Below, piece by piece: positions 1 through 7,682 of a stretch of 64,000 bases of DNA. The DNA lies in NCBI RefSeq assembly GCF_011758765.1, contig NZ_JAANOU010000001.1:1116001-1180000 (forward strand). Direction: 5' to 3'. Below the pieces are notes generated by a model. It saw nothing but the letters and a program-made list of their open reading frames with translations. It was not told the DNA's origin and searched no databases. Position numbers and translations under genes: made by a program. Numbering within the stretch: position 1 is the first letter of the stretch; each line of letters starts with the position of its first letter. This DNA is from Amycolatopsis viridis (GTDB lineage Bacteria; Actinomycetota; Actinomycetes; Mycobacteriales; Pseudonocardiaceae).

Positions 1-37
1 GCTGGGGACGGAGGCACCGTTCGCTTAGGCTGGCGGT

Positions 38-111
38 GCCCCCGTAGCCCAACCGGCAGAGGCAGTCGACTTAAAATCGATTCAGTGCGGGTTCGAACCC
101 CGTCGGGGGCA
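38..111 (+). tRNA. tRNA with UAA anticodon (Leu-type codon), short variable arm
   Basis: The stretch folds as a 74-nt cloverleaf. The acceptor stem is 7 bp (38-44 with 104-110) with discriminator A111. The anticodon stem is 65-69 with 77-81; loop 70-76 puts TAA at 72-74. The T stem is 87-91 with 99-103 around the loop TTCGAAC. The D stem (47-49 with 61-63) is short, with a mismatch at its base. CCA is not encoded. The anticodon reads UUA, so leucine is the default assignment, but the variable region (82-86) is only 5 nt, whereas bacterial tRNA-Leu normally carries a long variable arm. A functional tRNA is likely; its amino acid identity is less certain. Confidence 0.82.
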
Positions 112-241
112 CTGAACCGCAGGTCAGTGGCTTGAGGTAGGGATCGTCATGATCATCTGCCCCACTTTTACCCCACTATTCCGCTGACCCTCACAAGATG
201 TCCTCCAAGGCTGCGGCGTAAGGCGCTGCGCGCCGGGCCCT

Positions 242-1336
242 TCACGTGGTTGCCCGGCGGCGCCGGGAGGAGCGGCGGCGGGGGCGCGGAGGCGGGCGCA
301 GCCGGTCTTCCGCCCGCACCGGGACCAGGTACGGGCGCTTGCCGTAGTCCCGCTCGACCAGCATGACCATCGGCCAGGCCTCGCCGCCGATCCAGGCTCG
401 GCGCGGCTCGCCGGCGACGCGGCTGGCCCGGCGGATCGACACCACGCCGCCCAGTTCCATGGTGCTCCGGTCCGGGTAGGTCACGAAGATCCGTCCGACA
501 TCGTCGACCACGACCGAGGCCGGGTGCCAGCCGGTGCGCCGCACCGCCGCGTACCGCCGGAGCCAGCTCACCGACGCCACCCCGGCGATCAGGACACCGA
601 TCAGCCCGACCGGGAGCGGCACGCCGCCCAGCCATGTCTCGAAGTTGGTGAGGTTCTCGTCCTCGGGTGTGCGGACCCGCGCGGGATCCGCGGGATCGTA
701 GATGACGGTGACGGGGTCGCCCACCGCGAGCAGCTTCGGCTCGTCGAGCTTGATCCTCGCCGTCCGGGACGTGTCGCCGAGCGGGTAGCGCACGTAGATC
801 GACCAGCTGCCCTTGCCCGGTGTGTACGTTCCGACCACCGTGCCGGTGACCCTCGTCCCGTGGTCGAGCCGGTCCTGCGAGTCCCGCGTGAGCTGGCCGA
901 TCGCCACCCAGCCGATGACCAACGGCACGAGGAAGATCACGGCTATCGCGGCGTTCCGCGCCGCGAACAGCAGGACGCGCCTCGTCTGCAGGCCCATGAT
1001 GGGGTCGGCGGGAGTGGACGGCAGCCACTTCACCGGTTCCACGGCCGGGCGGCCGGCCGCCCAGGCCGCCGCGACTCGCCGCCGCCGGTCTCGTGCCTGC
1101 TGGTGCCAGTAGCGAGCCTGCATCCCGATGACGACAGCGAGCGCGCCGACCAACACGGCGATAGCCGTAAAGATGCCCAGGTCGCGCGACACACCGCCCT
1201 CGACCACCCCGGCGATCGCGCCGGCGACGAACACGCACACCACGGCGGAGGCGAGCGTGCAAGCGGCAAGGAACCAGTTCCTGGTGCGCCGGAATCTTCG
1301 TACGTCGTCGTCCTGGCCGGGGTCGCCTAGATCCAC
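242..1336 (-). CDS. DUF3592-like multi-pass membrane protein
   Basis: Predicted integral membrane protein of 364 aa with no assigned function. Hydrophobic segments are near residues 20-45, 53-72, 124-147 and 239-262. Between the third and fourth lies a soluble stretch (about 150-235) with the pattern of DUF3592 proteins: a glycine/valine-rich beta region followed by a V-x-Y-D-P-x-x-P-x-x-x-R motif. The C-terminus is a basic Arg/Pro-rich tail. The start is a GTG at 1336. It stands alone, reading away from the 700-bp non-coding stretch that holds the first 21-bp array. The family call is by motif only. Confidence 0.75.
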   Translation of the reverse strand: MDLGDPGQDDDVRRFRRTRNWFLAACTLASAVVCVFVAGAIAGVVEGGVSRDLGIFTAIAVLVGALAVVIGMQARYWHQQARDRRRRVAAAWAAGRPAVEPVKWLPSTPADPIMGLQTRRVLLFAARNAAIAVIFLVPLVIGWVAIGQLTRDSQDRLDHGTRVTGTVVGTYTPGKGSWSIYVRYPLGDTSRTARIKLDEPKLLAVGDPVTVIYDPADPARVRTPEDENLTNFETWLGGVPLPVGLIGVLIAGVASVSWLRRYAAVRRTGWHPASVVVDDVGRIFVTYPDRSTMELGGVVSIRRASRVAGEPRRAWIGGEAWPMVMLVERDYGKRPYLVPVRAEDRLRPPPRPRRRSSRRRRATT

Positions 1337-1761
1337 AACTTCGACGTTACCGCGTTTTCACAACTGAAGTGCCACGTCAGCGGCCGGCGAAAGTCCGCCC
1401 GTACCAGGCCGGACAACTCGTCACCGGTCACCAGACGGTGACTGGATCGGGAAGGGCGAGCCTTCGGCGCCGCCGGGCGCACGATCGGCTGCGGCGACCG
1501 GGAAGCGCGTTCCGGCCGGGACGACGCTGTTCGTCGCGGTGCGGGTGGGCGGTGTGGCCGGGCGCCCGGTCCACCGGAGCGCGGACGGGCACCTGAACTC
1601 GGCCGGGGTCCGCCGGCCTTGCGCGCCTGCCGACTGTTCGTGCACGTCCGGCTGGAGGACTGCACCACGCCCCGGTCACGCGCGGCGAAGCTCACCCAGG
1701 CGCCACGGCGGCGCGAGGACTCGGACCTCAAGTCCTGCGGTTCACCGGCCAACCCACCGCC
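1337..1761. other. Intergenic stretch without a recognisable gene
   Basis: No reading frame here resembles a known protein. The only local structure I see is a short inverted repeat, GTCACC at 1427-1432 and GGTGAC at 1437-1442. The right end runs into the 21-bp repeat array. The promoter of the minus-strand membrane protein starting at 1336 should lie here, but no convincing -35/-10 pair stands out. Confidence 0.5.
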
Positions 1762-1931
1762 AGCAGGAGCAAACACAGCACCCGCAGGAGCAAACACGGC
1801 GCCCGCAGGAGCAAACACGGCGCGACGACCGGCGAACACGCCGGTGCGTCGGCGTGTTCGCCGCTCCCGGCGGCGTGTTGGCCCGTTCGGGCGGCGTGTT
1901 TGCCGGTGCGGGCGGCGTGTTGGCCGCTCGG
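1762..1931. repeat. 21-bp phased AACAC/GTGTT array 1 (4 + 4 units)
   Basis: AACAC cores start at 1772, 1793, 1814 and 1835, exactly 21 bp apart. They are followed by GTGTT cores at 1854, 1875, 1896 and 1917, again 21 bp apart. The eight cores are symmetric about 1846.5. The two innermost units are perfectly complementary over 14 bp (1830-1843 with 1850-1863, 6-nt loop), so the centre can form a hairpin; outer units match only around the core. A further AACAC sits at 1940. It lies upstream of the membrane gene starting at 1336 and downstream of the small gene ending at 2037. It is one of three such arrays in the window. Confidence 0.9.
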
Positions 1932-2036
1932 GCGATGGGAACACAGCTGCTGGGGCGCGTCGGGCATCCCCCGCCCGGGTGAGGCCGAACGGAGGCGCCG
2001 CCGCAGGTCACGACCGCGACGGCGCCTCCCGGTCGC

Positions 2037-2366
2037 TCAGTGCCCGGCTTCCTGCTGCCGGTGGTGGCGTCCGCCGGGGCTGAGGTGGTGGCGCCACCGC
2101 GCCGGCCGGTTCGTCTCGTGGCGGTTGCCGGCTCGCGAACCGCTGCCCAGGACGTCCCCGGCGGCGACCAGGCGCTCCGCGCCGTCCGCGTCGGTCATCG
2201 GTACGAGCACCCCCGCCTTCGCATCCGTCCGGCACTTCCCGGACACGACACCCACGCGCACGGTCACCTTGTCCGGCCCGTCGTCGTGGCGGTCGAGGTA
2301 CATCAGCCGTTCTCCGACGGGGAAGGAGTCCGCCTGCAGCTGGTGGTCGTGGGACGTGGTCGTCAT
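2037..2366 (-). CDS. Hypothetical protein, 109 aa
   Basis: Small hydrophilic protein rich in His, Asp and Arg; I do not recognise a family. The start at 2366 is chosen over an in-frame ATG at 2384 because a GGGGAG ribosome site sits just upstream of 2366. The first 75 residues have a folded-protein composition with alternating beta-like segments; the C-terminal 30 residues are basic and His-rich and may be disordered. There is no signal peptide or membrane segment. Codon third positions are GC-rich, as in neighbouring genes, which supports real coding. Confidence 0.55.
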   Translation of the reverse strand: MTTTSHDHQLQADSFPVGERLMYLDRHDDGPDKVTVRVGVVSGKCRTDAKAGVLVPMTDADGAERLVAAGDVLGSGSRAGNRHETNRPARWRHHLSPGGRHHRQQEAGH

Positions 2367-2494
2367 CCGGTGCTCCCCTCGCATTTCGTTCCAACAGCGG
2401 GTACCGCCGGGGTCCGGAGCGGATGGTCCGCCGCCTGTTTGCCTCCTGGCGACGACGAACCGATGCTAACCGGCAACTGTGCGGAAAACGACCC

Positions 2495-3145
2495 TCAGTT
2501 CGGAGGGAACCGCACCGGATCACCACCGTCGACGATGGCCCGCGCGAGGTCGGCAACGCGCTGGTTGTGGTCGCGCGCGTACCGTCGCAAGCCCTCGAAC
2601 GCCGTGTCCACACCGATCTTGTACCGCTCCGCGAGCATGCCCTTGGCCTGCTCGATGACGATCCGGCTGTCCAGTGCCGTCCGCAGTTGCTGCAGATCCC
2701 GTTGCTGGATCAGGCGGAGTGCCGCTGCGCGCGCAAGTGGACGTGCGGTGCGCTCGGCATCGCCACCGCAGTCGAACAGGCACAGCGCCCCGAACACGTC
2801 ACCGCCCACCGCGATCGGCACCGTGTGGACCGAGGAGTAACCCGCTTCCGCGCAGGCGGCGGAGAACCGCGGCCACGGCCCGCCACTCGATGATCCACTG
2901 TGGAGGCACTCCGCGGCGGGACCTTCGCCGTGCTCGAGCTGGAACCGCACGAGTGCCGGCGCACTTCCCGTCCCGGCAACGATTTCCGGCCGATCCCCGG
3001 GAACACGCAGCAGCACCCCGGCGTCGCGCGCCGGCCCGAGGACCACTGCGCGCGCGGCGAGATCCTGCGCGAACCGGTTCGAGTCGAAGCCGTTCGTCTC
3101 GTGAGCCAGCAGTTCGAGCAGGGCGTCGGTCAGTTCGGTGCCCAT
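2495..3145 (-). CDS. GAF and ANTAR domain regulator
   Basis: Predicted cytoplasmic regulator of 216 aa: an N-terminal GAF-type sensor (about 20-150) and a C-terminal ANTAR domain (about 155-210). The ANTAR part shows the typical run LRTALDSRIVIEQAKGML followed by a helical segment with paired alanines. ANTAR domains bind paired RNA hairpins and act by antitermination, so this protein probably adjusts transcript elongation in response to a small ligand or stress; the ligand is unknown. The start at 3145 has GGGAGGG upstream and clears the neighbouring gene that ends at 3276. Confidence 0.85.
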   Translation of the reverse strand: MGTELTDALLELLAHETNGFDSNRFAQDLAARAVVLGPARDAGVLLRVPGDRPEIVAGTGSAPALVRFQLEHGEGPAAECLHSGSSSGGPWPRFSAACAEAGYSSVHTVPIAVGGDVFGALCLFDCGGDAERTARPLARAAALRLIQQRDLQQLRTALDSRIVIEQAKGMLAERYKIGVDTAFEGLRRYARDHNQRVADLARAIVDGGDPVRFPPN

Positions 3146-3275
3146 GGGGTCGCCCTCCCGTGTCCAGGCGATACCCGCGGCGAGCACGCCGAGAACTAGG
3201 CCGAACGGGTGAACCACGGTGGGTCGTTGATCCACTCTGCACCGTGCTCGACCTGCGACTTCCGCTCGGATCGGG

Positions 3276-4841
3276 TCAGGGCGCCAGGTCCGCCGGGTCG
3301 TACTTGCAGGAGGCGTTCCACAGCAGGAACGAGTCGATGCCGTTCGCTCGCGCACCGTCCAGCTGCGCGCGGATCTGATCGCGTCCATAGTGGACCCGCA
3401 TGCTGAACGCCTGGATCCACGGGATGATCACGCTCTGCGTCCCGGCTGCCTTCTCCGCGAACGCGGCCAGCGAGCGTTGCGTGATCTCGAGCGGCTGCGA
3501 CTCCGGATCGGACACCCCGTACTCGCCGGAACCCCAGTGCGACGGGTAGATCATCGGCGCGATGTAGTCCACCTTGCGCGCCATTTCCGTGATGTCCTGC
3601 CCGATCTGCGTCGGCCGGCTGACCGCGATGCCGAACACCGACGCGCCCAGGTACGCGCCTTCCGCGCGCACCGCGTTGCGGCTCTCCGTCAGGAAGTCCG
3701 TGATCCCCTGCTCCGGGGTGCCGGTCAGGCCGGGGAAGCGCAGTTGCTCGATCGGCCCTTCGGGCCGCCGCACGTAGTCGTAGAGGATGTCGTCGAACCC
3801 GGCGCGCGCGGCCTCCGTCGCCAGCGCGATGTTGTAGTCCCGCACCTCGCGGTTGGCGAAGTTGGTGAACGCGTAGTCGCCGTACCCGCCGGCCCACGGC
3901 TGCCCAGCGGCGTTCTGCACGACCCGGTCGTGCTGCCCCGACTCCCAGGAAGCCCGGGCGAGGATCGGGTCCCGGAACGCCACCAGCCGCCCGACGACCC
4001 GGATGCCGGCGCGGTGCAGTTGTTCGACGACGCCGTTCAGGTCGTAGTAGTTCTTCGCGGCGCCGATCTCCTTCGCGAGCGGGACCTGGGAGGCGTATCC
4101 GACCTCGCCGCTCTCGTCCTTGATGTCCAGCTCGATCGTGTCGATCAGGCCGTTCCGGGCCATCTGCAGCACCGGGTCGCGCAGGGCCGGAGCGGTCCAC
4201 GCCTGCCCGGACATGTGCACGGCCCGCATCCCCGGGTGCCGCGCGTGCACCGGGACCCGCCCCGCGGCGCGGTTCCCGGCCGCGTCCTGCGCGCCGATCT
4301 CGATCTTCGCCGGGGGAGTCGGGAGGGTCACGGTGAAGTTGCCGAACTCGTTGACCTTGACCTCTTCGCCCTGCACCGTGACCTTGTCCGCACCCTTCGC
4401 GGTGCCGCGCAGGGTGACCGGCTTGCGTGGATCGGTGATCTCGATCGGCTGGAAGGACAGCTCCGGCGGGGTGTTGTCGACGCTGAACCTCCGGGACACC
4501 TCGGCGTCGGGCAGGCCCGGCACCTCGTTCGGCAACCGCGCGAGGAGGGTGTGCGCCCCGTCGTCGATCTTCAGCGGCGGCAGGATCAGGCGGCTGCCGT
4601 CCCGGCGGGTGGCCAGCGACTGGTCGTCCAGCGTGACGACGACCCGGTCGAGATCGCTGTCCCGCGCTGCCGTCACCCGGATGGCGCGCAGCGACTCCGC
4701 GTTGGTCGTCACCCCGTCACCGAGTCCCTGGATGGCCAGCCCGAACGGGAGCGACTGCACCACGACCGGGGTCACGGCGACGGCCATCGTGGCGATGATG
4801 GTCACGAGGACCAGGACCGAGTTCTGCGACCGCGTCCCCAT
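3276..4841 (-). CDS. Putative glycoside hydrolase, DUF4015 family
   Basis: Membrane-anchored or secreted protein of 521 aa. One hydrophobic segment (about 10-32) near the N-terminus acts as signal or anchor. Residues 45-200 look like Ig-like/beta-sandwich modules, with repeated DNTPPELSF and GxxxGxDKVTV patterns. Residues about 205-521 form a TIM-barrel-like DUF4015 domain, with family-type motifs YDYVRRPEG and APMIYPSHW. The domain is thought to hydrolyse glycans, but substrate and activity are unproven. It is divergent from a polysaccharide deacetylase lipoprotein, which suggests a shared role in envelope or extracellular glycan processing. Confidence 0.85.
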   Translation of the reverse strand: MGTRSQNSVLVLVTIIATMAVAVTPVVVQSLPFGLAIQGLGDGVTTNAESLRAIRVTAARDSDLDRVVVTLDDQSLATRRDGSRLILPPLKIDDGAHTLLARLPNEVPGLPDAEVSRRFSVDNTPPELSFQPIEITDPRKPVTLRGTAKGADKVTVQGEEVKVNEFGNFTVTLPTPPAKIEIGAQDAAGNRAAGRVPVHARHPGMRAVHMSGQAWTAPALRDPVLQMARNGLIDTIELDIKDESGEVGYASQVPLAKEIGAAKNYYDLNGVVEQLHRAGIRVVGRLVAFRDPILARASWESGQHDRVVQNAAGQPWAGGYGDYAFTNFANREVRDYNIALATEAARAGFDDILYDYVRRPEGPIEQLRFPGLTGTPEQGITDFLTESRNAVRAEGAYLGASVFGIAVSRPTQIGQDITEMARKVDYIAPMIYPSHWGSGEYGVSDPESQPLEITQRSLAAFAEKAAGTQSVIIPWIQAFSMRVHYGRDQIRAQLDGARANGIDSFLLWNASCKYDPADLAP

Positions 4842-4967
4842 GTACCCCTCCAGCGCCGTGTGCCGAGCAGCGGACGCATTCCCCGGATCCGCGGGGTCAC
4901 GCCTGAAAGCATCCCTTCGGGTTACACCCTGTTGCCTGTGTGCTACTCAGGGCGCACGTTGGAAGGC

Positions 4968-5972
4968 GTGACACCCAAACTGGCTTCCCTCGTCGCGGTC
5001 CTGTTCCTGCTCACGGCTTGCACGACGGTGGTGGACGGCCAGGCGCACGAGCAACGCGACGCCGGCCGGCAGCAGGCGGCGTTCGTGCCGGCGGCGCCGC
5101 CGCCCGCCGAGGTCGGGGCCAACGAGCTGGGCCAGGTGCCGGTGCTGATGTACCACCGGATCGTGGCCCAGCCCAAGTCGGTCTACGACCGCACGCCGGA
5201 GGATTTCCGGGCCGAGCTGGAGCGGCTCGACCGGGAGGGTTACGTGCCCGTCTCGGCCGCCGACTTCACCGCCCGCCGCCTGGACGTCCCGGCCGGCAAG
5301 CACCCGGTGGTGCTCACCTTCGACGACGGCGATCCCAGCCAGTTCACGCTCGGCCCGGACGGCGGCCCGGCTGCGGGGACCGCGGTGCGGATCCTGCTCG
5401 ACTTCGCCGGGACCCACCCGCAGTTCCGCCCGGTGGCCACGTTCTACGTCAACGCCGAGCCGTTCGGCGACCCCGGTGGCACCCGCACCATCCCGTGGCT
5501 GCTGGACCACGGGTTCGACGTCGGCAACCACACGATGACCCACGCGAACCTGCGCTCGGCGGGGGAGAGCGCCGTGCAGAGCGAGATCGGGGACCTCGAC
5601 GCCCTGATCCGCCGGGCGGCACCACAGGCCGCCCCGGCGACCATCGCGCTGCCGTTCGGCATCCACCCGCGGCCCAAGGAACTGGCGCTGGACGGCCCCG
5701 GCTACCACTACCGGGGGGCCTTCCTGGTCGGGTCGAACCCGTCGCCGTCGCCCTACACCGCCCGTTTCGACCCGCTCGACATCCCGCGCATCCGCTCGCA
5801 GGGGCCGACGGGCGACGAGGCCGAATACGGTTCCTCGGTGTGGCTGGACAAGCTCGCCAGGAACCGCGCCGGTCTGTACACGTCGGACGGTGACCCGGCG
5901 CGGATCTCCTACCCGAAGTCGGACACCGACGACGTGGCGGCCGAGTTCCGCGGTCAGGTCAACGCCTACTAA
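4968..5972 (+). CDS. Polysaccharide deacetylase family lipoprotein
   Basis: Extracytoplasmic lipoprotein with a NodB-type (carbohydrate esterase 4) domain, expected to remove acetyl groups from a glycan or peptidoglycan. The signal peptide ends in lipobox LTAC, with lipidated Cys at about residue 18. Metal-site motif 1 is TFDDG (117-121); motif 2 is NHTMTH (187-192). Length is 334 aa from the GTG at 4968. GGAAGG sits very close to this GTG, so in-frame TTG 4959 or GTG 4938 are alternative starts. It is followed after 27 bp by lepB. Confidence 0.85.
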   Translation: MTPKLASLVAVLFLLTACTTVVDGQAHEQRDAGRQQAAFVPAAPPPAEVGANELGQVPVLMYHRIVAQPKSVYDRTPEDFRAELERLDREGYVPVSAADFTARRLDVPAGKHPVVLTFDDGDPSQFTLGPDGGPAAGTAVRILLDFAGTHPQFRPVATFYVNAEPFGDPGGTRTIPWLLDHGFDVGNHTMTHANLRSAGESAVQSEIGDLDALIRRAAPQAAPATIALPFGIHPRPKELALDGPGYHYRGAFLVGSNPSPSPYTARFDPLDIPRIRSQGPTGDEAEYGSSVWLDKLARNRAGLYTSDGDPARISYPKSDTDDVAAEFRGQVNAY

Positions 5973-5999
5973 CGATCACATCACGCTAGGCTGACCCGC

Positions 6000-6737
6000 G
6001 TGACGGACCCGGAGACCCCCGCGGCGGGGGAAGAACACCCAGGCCACGAGGACGGCGCCCGGCCGGGAAAGCGGGCCCGGAAGAAGCGCTCGTTCTGGGT
6101 CGAACTGCCGATCCTGCTCGTCGTGGCGCTCGCGCTGGCGTTCGTGTTCCAGCACTTCCTGGGGCGGGTCTACACGATTCCGTCGCGCTCGATGGAGGCC
6201 ACGCTGCACGGCTGCGAGGGGTGCTACGGCGACAAGGTCCTCGTCGACAAGATCACCTTCGACTTCACCAGCCCCGCACAAGGTGACGTCGTGGTGTTCA
6301 AGGGCCCCGACGGCTGGGTGGCGAACGAGGCGTCCACCGAGCGCTCGGACAACGCGGTGCTGCGATTCCTGCAGAACGTCGGATCGCCGTTCGGATTGGC
6401 GCCGCCGGACGAGCAGGACTTCGTGAAGCGGATCATCGCGACCGGTGGCCAGACCGTCCAGTGCTGCGACGACCGCAACCGGGTCCTGGTGGACGGCAAG
6501 CCGCTGGACGAGCCGTACCTGCACTGGGAGAACCCCGCTCGCCAGTGGCAAGATTCGTTCCCGCCGGTCCGGGTTCCGGACGGCTACGTCTGGGTCATGG
6601 GCGACAACCGCAACAACTCGTGCGACTCACGCTGCGAACCGCACGACGGGCCCAGGGGCGTCGTCCCGGTGGACAACATCATCGGCAAGGTCCGCTTGAT
6701 CGTGCTCCCGCCCAGCCGGTGGGGCACCGTCCACTAG
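6000..6737 (+). CDS. lepB: Signal peptidase I
   Basis: Membrane-bound serine protease that removes signal peptides from Sec- and Tat-exported proteins; 245 aa from a GTG. A basic N-terminal stretch (24-30) precedes one membrane anchor (about 33-53). The Ser/Lys catalytic dyad is Ser64 in PSRSM and Lys143 in DFVKRIIATGG. The conserved MGDNRNNS box is at 200-207. Cysteines are unusually frequent in two short loops (CEGC near 72-75 and CC near 155-156), suggesting disulfides in the external part. Its last codons overlap the convergent GTPase gene by 4 bp. Confidence 0.96.
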   Translation: MTDPETPAAGEEHPGHEDGARPGKRARKKRSFWVELPILLVVALALAFVFQHFLGRVYTIPSRSMEATLHGCEGCYGDKVLVDKITFDFTSPAQGDVVVFKGPDGWVANEASTERSDNAVLRFLQNVGSPFGLAPPDEQDFVKRIIATGGQTVQCCDDRNRVLVDGKPLDEPYLHWENPARQWQDSFPPVRVPDGYVWVMGDNRNNSCDSRCEPHDGPRGVVPVDNIIGKVRLIVLPPSRWGTVH

Positions 6738-7324
6738 CGATGGGCCGGCGCCGCCTGTGCCATGAGGTGTTGCAGGAGGATCACCAGCACCTGCTTGGTG
6801 GATTCGCGGTCCCGCGCGTCGCACAACAGGATCGGGACGCTGCCGTCCAGTTCGAGCGCCGCGCGGACCTCCTCGGTGCCGTACCGGTGGGCGTTGTCGA
6901 AGCAGTTGACCGCCACCACGAACGGCAGACCGCGGCGCTCGAAGAAATCCACGGCCGGGAAGCAGCTCTCCAGCCGGCGCGTGTCGGCCAGCACCACGGC
7001 GCCCAGCGCGCCCTGCGCGAGCTCGTCCCACATGAACCAGAACCGGTCCTGCCCCGGTGTGCCGAACAGGTAGAGGATCAGCTCCGGGTTGATCGTGATG
7101 CGGCCGAAGTCCAGTGCCACGGTCGTGGTGGTCTTCCGCTCCACGCCGGTCAGGTCGTCCACCCCGGCGGACGCCTGGGTGATCGACTCCTCGGTGCGCA
7201 GCGGGGAGATCTCGCTCACCGAGCCGACCATGGTGGTCTTGCCGACCCCGAAGCCGCCGGCGATCAGCAGCTTCACCACGGTGGCGGTGACGTTCCGCCG
7301 GGGTTCAGAGCCTGCGGATGCCAT
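6734..7324 (-). CDS. cvnD: Conservon Ras-like ATP/GTP-binding protein
   Basis: Small Ras-like nucleotide-binding protein of 196 aa, the fourth member of a conservon (cvnA-B-C-D). The Walker A loop GGFGVGKTT is at 23-31, and FGTPGQDRF gives the switch II-like motif. Streptomyces conservon proteins form a membrane-associated complex likened to eukaryotic G-protein signalling and influence development. The ATG start lies inside the end of the DUF742 gene (20-bp overlap), so the genes are probably translationally coupled. Its stop overlaps that of lepB on the other strand. Confidence 0.93.
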   Translation of the reverse strand: MASAGSEPRRNVTATVVKLLIAGGFGVGKTTMVGSVSEISPLRTEESITQASAGVDDLTGVERKTTTTVALDFGRITINPELILYLFGTPGQDRFWFMWDELAQGALGAVVLADTRRLESCFPAVDFFERRGLPFVVAVNCFDNAHRYGTEEVRAALELDGSVPILLCDARDRESTKQVLVILLQHLMAQAAPAHR

Positions 7325-7682
7325 CGAGAACCGCCTGGAGTACGTGTTGGTCCGGGGTGTCGGAGGGGGGCTGGGACGTCCGGTAGATCACCTGACCGCG
7401 CTCGATCAGGTCGGCCAGCAGCACCTTCACGATCGGCACCGGCAGGTCCAGGTGCGCCGCGACCTCGGCGACCGACAGCGGCCGCTGGCACAACCGCACG
7501 ATCCGGGCGTACTCCGGCGCCATCGTCGCGGCCTCGGCCGGAGCGGGCAGCGCCACCACGAGCGACAGCAGCTGCAGGTCGAGGTCGCCGGCGCGGGTGC
7601 GGCCGCCGGTGATCGTGTACGGCCGGGCGATCGGACCGGCCGCGTCATCGAACCAGGTGTCGTCGTCCCGCGAGGTCATCAT
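7305..7682 (-). CDS. cvnC: Conservon DUF742 protein
   Basis: DUF742 protein of 125 aa, the third conservon member. The family resembles a winged-helix fold: the segment CQRPLSVAEVAAHLDLPVP followed by VKVLLADLIERGQV looks like a helix-turn-helix core. The usual opening PYTITGGRT near residue 21 is present. It probably bridges the roadblock protein and the GTPase. Two consecutive Met codons (7682 and 7679) overlap the TGA of the upstream roadblock domain, an ATGATG arrangement typical of coupling. Confidence 0.92.
   Translation of the reverse strand: MMTSRDDDTWFDDAAGPIARPYTITGGRTRAGDLDLQLLSLVVALPAPAEAATMAPEYARIVRLCQRPLSVAEVAAHLDLPVPIVKVLLADLIERGQVIYRTSQPPSDTPDQHVLQAVLDGIRRL

Noticed and set aside
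112..241. Integrated element or attachment site next to the tRNA
   Set aside because: No integrase gene and no repeat of the tRNA 3' end were seen downstream; the CCCCACTTTTACCCCAC stretch alone is not evidence.
3390..4967. Plus-strand frame running open into the deacetylase gene, opposite the DUF4015 gene
   Set aside because: It is the antisense of a clear glycoside-hydrolase-like gene in high-GC DNA. The real deacetylase begins with its lipoprotein signal near 4968.
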